A stretch of DNA of 64,000 nt from Cyclobacteriaceae bacterium (GTDB lineage: Bacteria > Bacteroidota > Bacteroidia > Cytophagales > Cyclobacteriaceae), in assembly GCA_019638255.1 (NCBI GenBank), contig JAHBUD010000001.1:3100001-3164000 (forward strand), read 5' to 3'. Shown one piece after another: positions 1 through 7,941 of this stretch. The notes under the pieces were generated by a model. That model saw only the letters and a program-made list of their open reading frames with translations, was not told the origin of the DNA and ran no database searches. Position 1 is the first letter of the stretch, and each line of letters begins with the position of its first letter. The translations under genes were made by a program, and so were the position numbers.

Positions 1-1
1 C

Positions 2-463
2 ACTGGTCTATCATCAGATTTACGTGGCCTGGTTGTTGATGCTTACGGGATAACCTTCAGAAATATTGTGATCATCGCACCCGGACCTGTTTACATCGGA
101 AATTTAGAGGCTAGGGAATGGTGGAATAATTCTTACCAAAAGCAATATCTTGATTCAGTGGGAAGTATCCCCATAACCTTCGAAAATTGCTCTTTTAGGA
201 TTTCGGAACCATTTAACGGAAAGCTCTTCAGGGTTTTCTCTAATGTCGCTGACGTTATTGTTAAGAATTGTAGTTATTCTGATAATATAACAGCCTTATT
301 TGATGACGGGAGAACTGATAAAGCAACCTATAGATTGATTGACGGAGGAGGAAACTTACCCGTTGCCCCCATGCAGATTCCATTTCCTGAAGTTGATAGC
401 TTAGGCAGAATGATTAACGATTACTACTATACGCGAGGGATTGGTTGGTTGACCCCTGATTGA
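2..463 (+). CDS. C-terminal part of a right-handed beta-helix-like protein (5' end outside window)
   Basis: The frame is open from the second base of the window to the TGA at 461-463, so the true start lies upstream; the internal GTG at 68 need not be the start. The visible 153 residues carry short beta-strand/Asn-rich turns such as ITFENCSFRIS and VIVKNCSYSD, the ladder pattern of parallel beta-helix (pectate-lyase/NosD-like) proteins, followed by a non-repetitive C-terminal tail. Such proteins are often secreted polysaccharide lyases, epimerases or tailspike-like hydrolases, which would suit the adjacent exopolysaccharide-type genes, but no catalytic residues can be assigned from this fragment. 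It converges on the Wzz-like gene with a gap of only 12 bp. Protein family is moderately sure; function is unknown. Confidence 0.6.
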   Translation, partial: TGLSSDLRGLVVDAYGITFRNIVIIAPGPVYIGNLEAREWWNNSYQKQYLDSVGSIPITFENCSFRISEPFNGKLFRVFSNVADVIVKNCSYSDNITALFDDGRTDKATYRLIDGGGNLPVAPMQIPFPEVDSLGRMINDYYYTRGIGWLTPD

Positions 464-475
464 TTTGTAAATCAA

Positions 476-2689
476 TTACAAGCGTAAATCCTTACTTTCA
501 ATTCGATTTAAAATACACCCACCAAATTTCTCTCCCAAAGTTTTTACATAGGAAATTGATTCCCGGTCTTGCTGCCCAATTGAAGATTGTGCAGAAAAGA
601 TCGTTAACACTTTGTCGACATATTGCACCAATTCCTTTGTATCAGCATATTCATTGAGCGCACCACCTTCCATCAAGATATAATCAAAATTCTCCCTAAA
701 TCCCTCAATCAAATTTTTGAAATTTCTTCCACTTAATATTTCAGCCGGAGATGCCCCTCCTCCGCCAGAATTTGTAACGATAAATACATTTTTGAAGATC
801 GTGGGGTTGATCAATTCATAGGCCATCTCTTTATCATCGCTATCATCATCAAGTCTTGGTTCGGCATTATTAGCAGCCAGAAGCCCGCTAGGCTTTTTAT
901 TTTCAATGGCCTTCCCTTTTACTTGTGATTTCGGGAGAATATTTGAAAGCATGTTATTTCGAAAATTTGTGTCAACTATTAATACCCGCTTATTGATCAA
1001 ACTTAGGACATAACAAAGCGTAAGGATTATAAATGTTTTACCTTCATTTTTCCGTAAACTTGTAATTAGCAATACCGGAGAATTAAGCGAAACAACTTCA
1101 TGACGCAACTTCCTGATCAATGACTTAAAAAGTTCGACATCTTCATTACCGGTTTGAGAAAAAAGCTGCGGAATGTTTAAATTCTTTATAGGCAACTTAG
1201 TGATTGTTCCAAGTAATGGAAGATTAACAAGGGCATTGAACTTGTCAATTGATCGAATTGATTGATCCAGAAACTCAAACAAAACAATTAAGAAAATACA
1301 TAATGAAAAACTACTAAAAGCTGCGAAACCAACAATCAGAAGTCTTTTCGAATTAAGCGGATTAACCGGAGGAAAAGCCATAGAAACCTGGCGAAGGGTA
1401 TTACCGGACAAAAGTTTATTCTTGGCTTCATTAAACTTTGCCACTGCATCCAGGTACTCCTGAGATGCAAGGTCAACCTCCTGCTGAATGGCAGCTAATT
1501 TTGCCTCTTTCGAAGCATAGCCCGAAAAACTGTATTGCAAGCTTCTAATTTTGGCGTCAACAGTGTTTAAATCAGAACGAGTTACCTGATGTTCGACTTC
1601 TAATTCATTTAATCTATTTTGAATTTCTGCTCTTGAAAGTGTTGGTGTTGCCGAAGAAGAAACTCCATACTCAGTTTGAATCCGCAATTGTTCACGCAAG
1701 AGACTTATTGAATCCCTTAGCACTGAATTTGTTTGCCCACCAGTGATGTAGCGTTCATTAAGACTATTAATAGTATTACGAAGTTCAATGATCTTCTGAT
1801 TATCGGACACCTGACTGGTGCTACCCACACCTGATAGCTGCTTGATTAAGCGATCCTTGGTCAATTCAATGCGTTGGAGGTTACTACGTAAATCATCCCT
1901 CACTTTTTCAAGTTCAGTCAATTGACCGAGTTTATTCTCACCCTCACGTTGCACGTTAAAAAGAGTGTTACTGGTCTTAAATATTCTTTGAGTCTCCAGT
2001 TTTTCATCCAAATCCTTTTTCTTATCAGCAACTAATTGGCTCAAAAATTCAACAGATTCACCAGCTCGCTCAGATTTCTGCGACCTGCTTAAACGGATAA
2101 ATTCCTCACAAAATGCATTTGCTGCCAACGCAGAAAGTTCAGGATGATCGGACACAAAATCCACTTGAATAAAATCAGTATTAGGAATGCGCCTGATTGA
2201 TAAGCCTGATTTAATAGCTGAGAAGTCATACCCATATGCTACTAAAAATTTTCGTATCAATTCGTACTCGGGAGAGGATGTTAGCAAGGGAGACAAACCG
2301 TCAAGCTTCTCCTGTACAATCTTCTTTACATAATCAATCTCTGCTTCAGAAGTTTGAAACCGGTCCGTTGCAGGTTTCTTGAAGGGCACATTTAACTCAT
2401 CGAGGTCATGCAGCAGCAATCTGTAGGAAACAAAATTAGCTGGTGTGCCTGCATTCATGGAGTTGAGCAGATTACTGAACTTTATATCCGCGTCACGAGG
2501 ATTAAATCGTTCATCCGATAGCTGAACCTGCTCATTGATCGTGAAACCAGTTGATATTTGTGTTGAAGCCAAATAAAGGGCTACCGTATTTCTAGTTAAA
2601 TAGAAAGCAATAGCGCCTATGGATAAAGGAATTAAAATCCAAATCCATTTTTTTCTCCAAATTACTTGGAGTAGAAAAAGAATATCCAT
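476..2689 (-). CDS. Wzz/BY-kinase-like polysaccharide chain-length protein with degenerate kinase motifs
   Basis: 737 residues in the layout of polysaccharide co-polymerases fused to a tyrosine autokinase domain. A first membrane span lies at about 14-31 and a second at about 449-473, bracketing a long coiled-coil periplasmic region (about 205-430). After the second span, residues 537-737 resemble the cytoplasmic BY-kinase. The P-loop region reads TSLRKNEGKT (543-552), keeping GKT but losing the usual Pro-Gly; Walker A' reads VLIVDTNFR (569-577); the Walker B position reads ILMEGG (671-676) where IIDTPP is expected, so the Asp is replaced by Glu. The C-terminus has no Tyr cluster. The SPAEILS segment (647-653) matches the conserved NPxELL-type motif. 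The family role is control of export and chain length of surface polysaccharide; kinase activity is doubtful here. Start is the ATG 17 bp below a TACATTTG box. Confidence 0.85.
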   Translation of the reverse strand: MDILFLLQVIWRKKWIWILIPLSIGAIAFYLTRNTVALYLASTQISTGFTINEQVQLSDERFNPRDADIKFSNLLNSMNAGTPANFVSYRLLLHDLDELNVPFKKPATDRFQTSEAEIDYVKKIVQEKLDGLSPLLTSSPEYELIRKFLVAYGYDFSAIKSGLSIRRIPNTDFIQVDFVSDHPELSALAANAFCEEFIRLSRSQKSERAGESVEFLSQLVADKKKDLDEKLETQRIFKTSNTLFNVQREGENKLGQLTELEKVRDDLRSNLQRIELTKDRLIKQLSGVGSTSQVSDNQKIIELRNTINSLNERYITGGQTNSVLRDSISLLREQLRIQTEYGVSSSATPTLSRAEIQNRLNELEVEHQVTRSDLNTVDAKIRSLQYSFSGYASKEAKLAAIQQEVDLASQEYLDAVAKFNEAKNKLLSGNTLRQVSMAFPPVNPLNSKRLLIVGFAAFSSFSLCIFLIVLFEFLDQSIRSIDKFNALVNLPLLGTITKLPIKNLNIPQLFSQTGNEDVELFKSLIRKLRHEVVSLNSPVLLITSLRKNEGKTFIILTLCYVLSLINKRVLIVDTNFRNNMLSNILPKSQVKGKAIENKKPSGLLAANNAEPRLDDDSDDKEMAYELINPTIFKNVFIVTNSGGGGASPAEILSGRNFKNLIEGFRENFDYILMEGGALNEYADTKELVQYVDKVLTIFSAQSSIGQQDRESISYVKTLGEKFGGCILNRIESKDLRL

Positions 2690-2705
2690 GCCAACTGGTT
2701 TTGCA

Positions 2706-2713
2706 CAAATGTA
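2706..2713 (-). promoter_or_regulatory. Candidate Bacteroidota -7 box for the Wzz-like gene
   Basis: On the minus strand this reads TACATTTG, an exact match to the TAnnTTTG -7 consensus of Bacteroidota sigma-ABfr, 16 bp before the ATG. No clear TTG -33 element lies at the expected spacing, so only the -7 half is supported. Confidence 0.4.
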
Positions 2714-2894
2714 CTACAATTTAAAACACTTTAATGAGGAAAATCTCGATTTATTTATATTAATAACCTATAAACCAATAAGTTATAAATCAGGGTACCA
2801 AGTTGCTTATTGAGATAACAAATATTTTTCTTATCTAAGAAACATTCTATACAATGACCTTGCTCTAAATCCCTTCTCAATTCCGGATTAATCT

Positions 2895-2902
2895 TAGTTT
2901 TG
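2895..2902 (+). promoter_or_regulatory. Candidate Bacteroidota -7 box for the SGNH gene
   Basis: Reads TAGTTTTG, matching TAnnTTTG, about 29 bp before the ATG of the SGNH hydrolase gene. A well-spaced -33 TTG is not obvious. The rest of the roughly 240-bp divergent intergenic region is AT-rich, with no other feature I can support. Confidence 0.4.
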
Positions 2903-2931
2903 CGACATTACAAAACTCATTTTAAGATCAA

Positions 2932-3963
2932 ATGATTTTCAGGCCCCTCCTATCAATGTTGGCAAAATCGAAAAAGCACATAATTTTTATTTTGTATAAT
3001 GTTATTTTGGTTTACCTGGTACTTTTCATTTCAGAAAAATCAATCGATTACCTACTAAAGAATCCAAAAAAGATCCCAGCATCGTTAGTACGACCTGCAC
3101 GTGCATATTATGTTCAACATATCAGAAGCACCATACAAATGGAGCCGGAGTGTGCTATCTATGATAAAGAGCTTTTCTACACACTTAAACCTGGTATTTG
3201 TAACTTCAGAAATCTTGAATTTTCAACAAAAATTGAAGTCAACATCCAAGGACTAAGAGATGATGAAGAATCACTTGATAATCCTGAAATTATTCTCCTT
3301 GGTGATTCATTTGCAATGGGCTGGGGGGTTGATCAGGATTCAACCTTTGAAAAAATCATGGAGAGGAGTTTGGATAAGAAAATTCTCAACACGGGAATAT
3401 CTTCCTATGGAACTGTGCGGTCACTAAAGTTATTGCAAAGACTCCAACTCAAAAATCTAAAGACCATTATATTACAATATCACGATAGTGACTTAGTCGA
3501 GAATATGGAGTTTGCAAACACGAATGACTCGCTAATAATTTCCAGCGAAGAACTCTATATAAAAACCTCAGCATCAGTAAGGAAAAAAAAACAGTACTTT
3601 TTTGGTAAGCATACCGCACTGCTATCCAAGTTTATCATAAAAAAACTACTAGGTCGGCTTGAAGAGCGTAAAGCAACTGATTCACTGGATGTTGAATATT
3701 TTATACATGCTTTAAAAACTCTTCCAATTCCGAATGATGTAGAAATAATAGTATTTGAATTGTCAAGCTACGGTAACGACTCATCAAAGTTCATTGAAAT
3801 CCTCAATTCGAGGTTGGGTGATTTAGAGGGTATTAATGTGAAAGCGGTTAATATTCAACAGAAACTTACCGAAGGTGATTATTTTATTCTTGATGATCAT
3901 ATTAATGCTCAAGGCCATAAAAAAGTCGCGGCTGAGCTCGTTAAAACCCTTGAATTTCCTTAG
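2932..3963 (+). CDS. Membrane-anchored SGNH/GDSL-family hydrolase
   Basis: 343 residues. One N-terminal membrane span (about 16-34) precedes an SGNH-hydrolase-like domain. Block I reads ILLGDSFAMGWGV, putting the nucleophile Ser at 126. Block V near the C-terminus reads DDHINAQGHKKVA (321-333), with the catalytic Asp/His pair at about 320-323. In polysaccharide loci, proteins of this type typically add or remove acetyl groups on glycans, and the extracytoplasmic domain implied by the N-terminal span agrees with that. It stands directly upstream of the carbamoyltransferase operon (62-bp gap) on the same strand, suggesting a shared glycan-modification role. The exact substrate cannot be read from the sequence. 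Confidence 0.75.
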   Translation: MIFRPLLSMLAKSKKHIIFILYNVILVYLVLFISEKSIDYLLKNPKKIPASLVRPARAYYVQHIRSTIQMEPECAIYDKELFYTLKPGICNFRNLEFSTKIEVNIQGLRDDEESLDNPEIILLGDSFAMGWGVDQDSTFEKIMERSLDKKILNTGISSYGTVRSLKLLQRLQLKNLKTIILQYHDSDLVENMEFANTNDSLIISSEELYIKTSASVRKKKQYFFGKHTALLSKFIIKKLLGRLEERKATDSLDVEYFIHALKTLPIPNDVEIIVFELSSYGNDSSKFIEILNSRLGDLEGINVKAVNIQQKLTEGDYFILDDHINAQGHKKVAAELVKTLEFP

Positions 3964-4025
3964 TTTTCCACGTTTTTTGAGCACTTTTAAAAGAATTTTG
4001 AACTGTTTTGAACGAATAATCCCTC

Positions 4026-5888
4026 ATGAAAATCTTAGGCATTTCCGCATTCTATCACGATTCAGCCGCTGCCATCATTGAAGATGGCGAAATCATAGCC
4101 GCAGCACAGGAAGAGCGCTTCACGCGAAAGAAACATGATCCGGGGTTCCCCGCCCATGCCGTGAAGTTTTGCCTGGAATATGCCGGAACTACTATCGATA
4201 AACTGGATGCCATAGCCTTTTATGATAAACCCCTCTTGAAATTCGAACGCCTGCTGGAAACCTACTACGCCTTCGCACCAAAAGGTGTTTCGTCATTTAT
4301 TACCGCCATTCCTGTGTGGCTTCGCGAGAAGATGTTTCTTAAGCGTTTGATTCAGGAAGAACTTTCAAAGATTGAGAACTTTGATAAGAATAAACTTAAA
4401 CTACTCTTTCCGGAGCACCACCTATCGCACGCAGCCAGCGCTTATTACTCTTCTCCATTTGAAGAGTCAGCTATCCTAACGATTGATGGCGTGGGTGAAT
4501 GGGCTACAGCCTCCATTTGCCATGGCACTGGAAAGGATGTTAAAATTCTGAAAGAACTCAAATTCCCCCATTCCCTCGGACTACTATACTCGGCCTTTAC
4601 CTATTTCCTTGGATTTAAAGTTAACTCAGGAGAATACAAGCTTATGGGGCTTGCCCCGTATGGCGTACCGGGCAGCGAACAGGTTAACCAATATATCGCC
4701 ATCATTAAGGAAAAACTCATTTCGCTTAAGGAAGATGGCTCCATCTGGTTAAATCAGGAGTACTTCAACTATGCAACAGGGCTTCGAATGGTTCACGATA
4801 ATAAATGGGAGCAACTTTTTGGATTTAAAACCAGAAAGCCGGAAGATGAACTGGAAGCCCACCACTGCAATCTTGGATTGGCGATTCAACACGTAACGGA
4901 AGAAGCCGTTATCCTGATGGGTAAAGAGGCGCAACGGTTGACAGGCTCAAAGAACCTGTGCCTGGCAGGGGGTGTTGCCCTTAACTGCGTGGCCAATGGC
5001 AAGCTTTTGAATACGGGTATCTTTGATGATGTTTTCATTCAGCCTGCTGCTGGTGACGCGGGAGGTGCGCTCGGTGCAGCACAAGCGGCTTACCACATTT
5101 ATTTTGAAAAAGAACGCATTGCTCCGAAAGCCATGGATGCCATGAAAGGCTCCTACCTGGGGCCCGAATTTTCAGATCTTGATGTAGACCGGGTAATCCG
5201 TAAATACAACGCGCAAGCAAAGCATTTTACAAATTATGATGAACTGTGTACGTACGTGGCGCAACGAATCGCTGAAGACAATGTAGTAGGTTGGATGCAA
5301 GGCCGTATGGAATTTGGCCCACGTGCTTTGGGAGGTCGTAGTATTTTAGGTGACCCCAGAAGCGCTGAAATGCAACGAAAACTTAACGTAAAAATAAAAT
5401 ACCGTGAATCATTCAGACCCTTTGCTCCTTCTGTTTTAGCAGAAGATTGTTCGTCATATTTTGATCACAAATCACATTCGCCATACATGTTGCTGGTTCA
5501 GTCCGTACTCGAGTCGAGGCGCAACCCCCTACCCCCCGGTTACAACTCATTTTCGCTAAAAGACAAGTTGTATCACCTTCGTTCCGACATGCCGGCCATA
5601 ACCCACATTGATTTTTCGGCACGCATACAAACGGTGCATAAAGAAACAAATCCAAGGTACTATCAACTTATTGAAACCTTTAAAAAACTAACAGGCTACG
5701 GAGTTGTAGTAAACACAAGCTTCAACGTAAGAGGCGAACCCATTATCTGTACCCCAGAAGATGCCTATCGTTGTTTTATGCGAACTGAGATGGATTTTCT
5801 GGTTGTGGGTAACTACGTTTTTGACAAGAAAGCGCAGCCGGAATGGCAAGAAAAAGACAATTGGAAGGAAGAATTTACACTGGATTAA
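4026..5888 (+). CDS. NodU/CmcH-family O-carbamoyltransferase
   Basis: 620 residues, the normal length of NodU/CmcH/TobZ-type carbamoyltransferases. The N-terminal Kae1-like half begins with ILGISAFYHDSAAA and QEERFTRKKHD (28-38), and carries the HHLSHAASAY motif (131-140), the TIDGVGEW segment (152-159), AGGVALNC (314-321) and PAAGDAGGALGAA (340-352). The C-terminal YrdC-like half has EFGPRALGGRS (429-439), typical of carbamoyl-adenylate binding. The family uses carbamoyl phosphate and ATP to carbamoylate a hydroxyl of a sugar or other small molecule. It is followed by DUF5989 and SxtJ-like genes, a recurrent trio next to this enzyme, and sits beside exopolysaccharide-type genes, so a carbamoylated surface glycan is the likely product (inference). 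Confidence 0.92.
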   Translation: MKILGISAFYHDSAAAIIEDGEIIAAAQEERFTRKKHDPGFPAHAVKFCLEYAGTTIDKLDAIAFYDKPLLKFERLLETYYAFAPKGVSSFITAIPVWLREKMFLKRLIQEELSKIENFDKNKLKLLFPEHHLSHAASAYYSSPFEESAILTIDGVGEWATASICHGTGKDVKILKELKFPHSLGLLYSAFTYFLGFKVNSGEYKLMGLAPYGVPGSEQVNQYIAIIKEKLISLKEDGSIWLNQEYFNYATGLRMVHDNKWEQLFGFKTRKPEDELEAHHCNLGLAIQHVTEEAVILMGKEAQRLTGSKNLCLAGGVALNCVANGKLLNTGIFDDVFIQPAAGDAGGALGAAQAAYHIYFEKERIAPKAMDAMKGSYLGPEFSDLDVDRVIRKYNAQAKHFTNYDELCTYVAQRIAEDNVVGWMQGRMEFGPRALGGRSILGDPRSAEMQRKLNVKIKYRESFRPFAPSVLAEDCSSYFDHKSHSPYMLLVQSVLESRRNPLPPGYNSFSLKDKLYHLRSDMPAITHIDFSARIQTVHKETNPRYYQLIETFKKLTGYGVVVNTSFNVRGEPIICTPEDAYRCFMRTEMDFLVVGNYVFDKKAQPEWQEKDNWKEEFTLD

Positions 5889-5917
5889 AGTATATTTGAC
5901 CGTCAAAAATTGTTGGT

Positions 5918-6067
5918 ATGGAATTCCTGAAAGATATTCTTAAGTTCATGGCTGCCCGTAAAAAGTGGTGGTTAACGCCTATTATCTTATTGCTTATTTT
6001 CATTGGCGTATTATTGGTTATTGGTGGAGGCTCTGCAGTAGCTCCGTTCATCTATACCCTTTTCTAA
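5918..6067 (+). CDS. DUF5989-family small membrane protein
   Basis: A 49-residue protein with a charged amphipathic start (MEFLKDILKFMAARKKWW) and one membrane span (about 20-38) ending in a Gly/Ala-rich turn GGGSAVAPFIYTLF. This is the signature layout of DUF5989 proteins, which are almost always encoded next to NodU-type carbamoyltransferases and SxtJ. It sits 29 bp after the carbamoyltransferase and 10 bp before the SxtJ-like gene. Its function is unknown; a membrane anchor or adaptor for the carbamoyltransferase is only a guess. Confidence 0.8.
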   Translation: MEFLKDILKFMAARKKWWLTPIILLLIFIGVLLVIGGGSAVAPFIYTLF

Positions 6068-6077
6068 CTAGCTAACA

Positions 6078-6440
6078 GTGCAACAACAGGACAGATTTAA
6101 AACTATACTTGTTATAGTAACAGGCTTAGTAATCATTGCATACATTTTCAAACTGGAATGGCTGCACAAAACAGCCATGGTTATAGGATTAGTCTCAATT
6201 TTTATCCCCATCGCTGCGAAAGGCATTGAGTGGGTGTGGCTAAAATTAGCGCACGTGTTGGGATGGATTAATTCCAAAATTCTGTTAAGTCTCATCTTCT
6301 TCATCTTTTTGATGCCCATTGCATGGATATCAAGAATCTTTACAAAAGATCCACTAAAGTTAAATGGTAGAAAACTGGACACGTTGTACACAGATCGCAA
6401 CCATTTGTATTCAAAAGAAGACCTGGAAAACATCTGGTGA
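6078..6440 (+). CDS. SxtJ-like membrane protein
   Basis: 120 residues with a GTG start placed 10 bp after the DUF5989 gene. Three hydrophobic stretches (about 8-22, 33-50 and 65-85) and a polar C-terminal tail match the small SxtJ family first named in saxitoxin clusters, where it accompanies a carbamoyltransferase. The context (carbamoyltransferase, DUF5989, then this gene) is the main support for the call. No enzymatic motif is seen. A 125-residue open frame on the opposite strand covers the same bases and is a shadow. Confidence 0.7.
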   Translation: MQQQDRFKTILVIVTGLVIIAYIFKLEWLHKTAMVIGLVSIFIPIAAKGIEWVWLKLAHVLGWINSKILLSLIFFIFLMPIAWISRIFTKDPLKLNGRKLDTLYTDRNHLYSKEDLENIW

Positions 6441-6443
6441 TTC

Positions 6444-7310
6444 ATGAGGCCTATACTAAAACTTATCAGGCCTTCCCATTGGATTAAAAATTTATTCCTG
6501 CTTATCCCGGTTTTCTTCGCAGGAAGTTTTTTTCAGTTCGAAAATCTGGAAATCATTTTCTCAGGCATACTTTCATTCTCACTGATTGCTTCAGCTGTTT
6601 ATGTCTTGAATGACCTTAAAGATGTTGCCGTAGATCGCTTACATCCAAAAAAGAAGTTTCGTCCTTTAGCTTCGGGAGAAGTAACAAAAGTCACCGCCAT
6701 TACTTTGGTTGTGCTTTTTCTTGTTGTCGGACTTTCTATTGCTTTTGTTCTAAATAAAACATTTTTCGGACTCCTGACGTTCTACCTCGTACTCAACATA
6801 GGTTATTCCTTTGGACTTAAGAACATCCCTATTGTTGATCTATTTATTGTTGCCCTTGGTTTTTTATTAAGGATTCACAGCGGTGGAATTTTATCAGCCG
6901 TAGAAGTTTCACATTGGCTATCTATAATGGTTATGCTGCTCGCATTATTTCTTGTTTTAGCAAAAAGACGTGATGACCTGGTCTTGCAAACAAACAGCAC
7001 TTCAGTAATCAGAAAAACATCATCGAGTTATAATCTTGAATTTATTAATTCCTGCCTTACCATATTTGCGGCTGTGATTGTGGTTGCTTACATCATGTAC
7101 ACTTTATCCCCTGAAGTAACCGAACATTTCGATAGCCCCTACCTTTTTGCAACTACCCTTTTTGTAATTGCCGGTATTATGCGATACCTTCAGATTACCA
7201 TGGTTGAACAAAATAGCGGATCTCCTACTTCGATATTGTTCAAGGATAAATTTATCGTGATTACAATACTTCTGTGGATCATATCATTTTACATCATCAT
7301 CTATAACTAG
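6444..7310 (+). CDS. UbiA-family polyprenyl-phosphate phosphoribosyltransferase-like protein
   Basis: 288 residues, polytopic, with the two Asp-rich motifs of the UbiA superfamily. The first reads NDLKDVAVDRLHPKK (56-70) followed by RPLASGEV. The second, in the SFGLKNIPIVD region, is followed by a conserved FLLRIHSGG. The hPKKxxRPLASG form is the one seen in decaprenyl-phosphate phosphoribosyltransferases (DPPR synthases, UbiA/Rv3806c-like) rather than in quinone or heme prenyltransferases. Such enzymes transfer phosphoribose from PRPP to polyprenyl phosphate, making a lipid-linked pentose donor. The gene begins 3 bp after SxtJ and ends 1 bp before the HAD gene, so it is operonic. A ribose or arabinose donor for the local glycan is a reasonable inference. 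Confidence 0.82.
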   Translation: MRPILKLIRPSHWIKNLFLLIPVFFAGSFFQFENLEIIFSGILSFSLIASAVYVLNDLKDVAVDRLHPKKKFRPLASGEVTKVTAITLVVLFLVVGLSIAFVLNKTFFGLLTFYLVLNIGYSFGLKNIPIVDLFIVALGFLLRIHSGGILSAVEVSHWLSIMVMLLALFLVLAKRRDDLVLQTNSTSVIRKTSSSYNLEFINSCLTIFAAVIVVAYIMYTLSPEVTEHFDSPYLFATTLFVIAGIMRYLQITMVEQNSGSPTSILFKDKFIVITILLWIISFYIIIYN

Positions 7311-7311
7311 T

Positions 7312-7941
7312 TTGAACAAGTTAATCCTGTTTGACTTTGACGGCACCATTACTCATAAAGATTCACTATGGGAGTTTCTTGTGTTTTATCGCGGATGGCC
7401 AAAAACAATAATTAACCTGATATTTCTTTCACCAGTTCTTACACTCTATGCAATAGGTATAGTTTCCAACAACACAGCAAAAGAAATTTTACTGAAAAGG
7501 TTTTTTAAAAATGAGTCATTGGATCTGTTCAATCAAAAGTGTAAAGTTTTTGCCACCTCACAGCTAAACAGAATTGTGAGGGATACTGCTAAAAAGCAAA
7601 TTGAACTCCATCGGAGCCAAGGCGCAACGATTGTTGTCGTTTCAGCTTCTGCAGAGAATTGGGTAAAGCCTTGGTGTGAGCAATTAAATATGGATTGCAT
7701 AGCGACCAGGCTCGAAGTGAAAGAAGGCCGACTAACGGGACATTACTTAGGAAAGAATTGTTATGGACCTGAGAAAGTATTAAGAATCAAGAGCAAATAT
7801 GATTTGAATAGTTTCGATGAAATTATTGCTTATGGAGACTCGCGTGGAGATAAGGAAATGCTTGCATTAGCCCACACATCTCATTACAGGAGTTTTCCCT
7901 GCTTACTTAAACAACAACAATTCAATTACCCCTCCTCCTGA
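7312..7941 (+). CDS. HAD-IB family phosphatase
   Basis: 209 residues starting at TTG, 1 bp after the UbiA gene. Motif I reads LFDFDGTIT with nucleophile Asp8 and Asp10; motif II is VVVSASAENW; motif III Lys lies in GPEKVLRIKSKYD; motif IV is YGDSRGDKEML. A helical cap inserted after motif I fits subfamily IB (SerB/PGP-like). Directly following a phosphoribosyl-lipid synthase, it is a good candidate for the phosphatase that removes the 5-phosphate from polyprenyl-phosphoryl-5-phosphoribose; this is inferred from context, not shown. Its 3' end overlaps the convergent PD40 gene by 39 bp. Confidence 0.82.
   Translation: MNKLILFDFDGTITHKDSLWEFLVFYRGWPKTIINLIFLSPVLTLYAIGIVSNNTAKEILLKRFFKNESLDLFNQKCKVFATSQLNRIVRDTAKKQIELHRSQGATIVVVSASAENWVKPWCEQLNMDCIATRLEVKEGRLTGHYLGKNCYGPEKVLRIKSKYDLNSFDEIIAYGDSRGDKEMLALAHTSHYRSFPCLLKQQQFNYPSS

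Noticed and set aside
459..476. Inverted repeat ATTGATT/AATCAAT as a bidirectional terminator between the first two genes
   Set aside because: Only 7 AT-rich pairs, no T-run on either side; it may be chance at a convergent junction.
6068..6445. A 125-residue minus-strand frame covering the SxtJ-like gene
   Set aside because: The plus strand has operonic spacing and membrane-protein features; the minus frame has no recognisable product.
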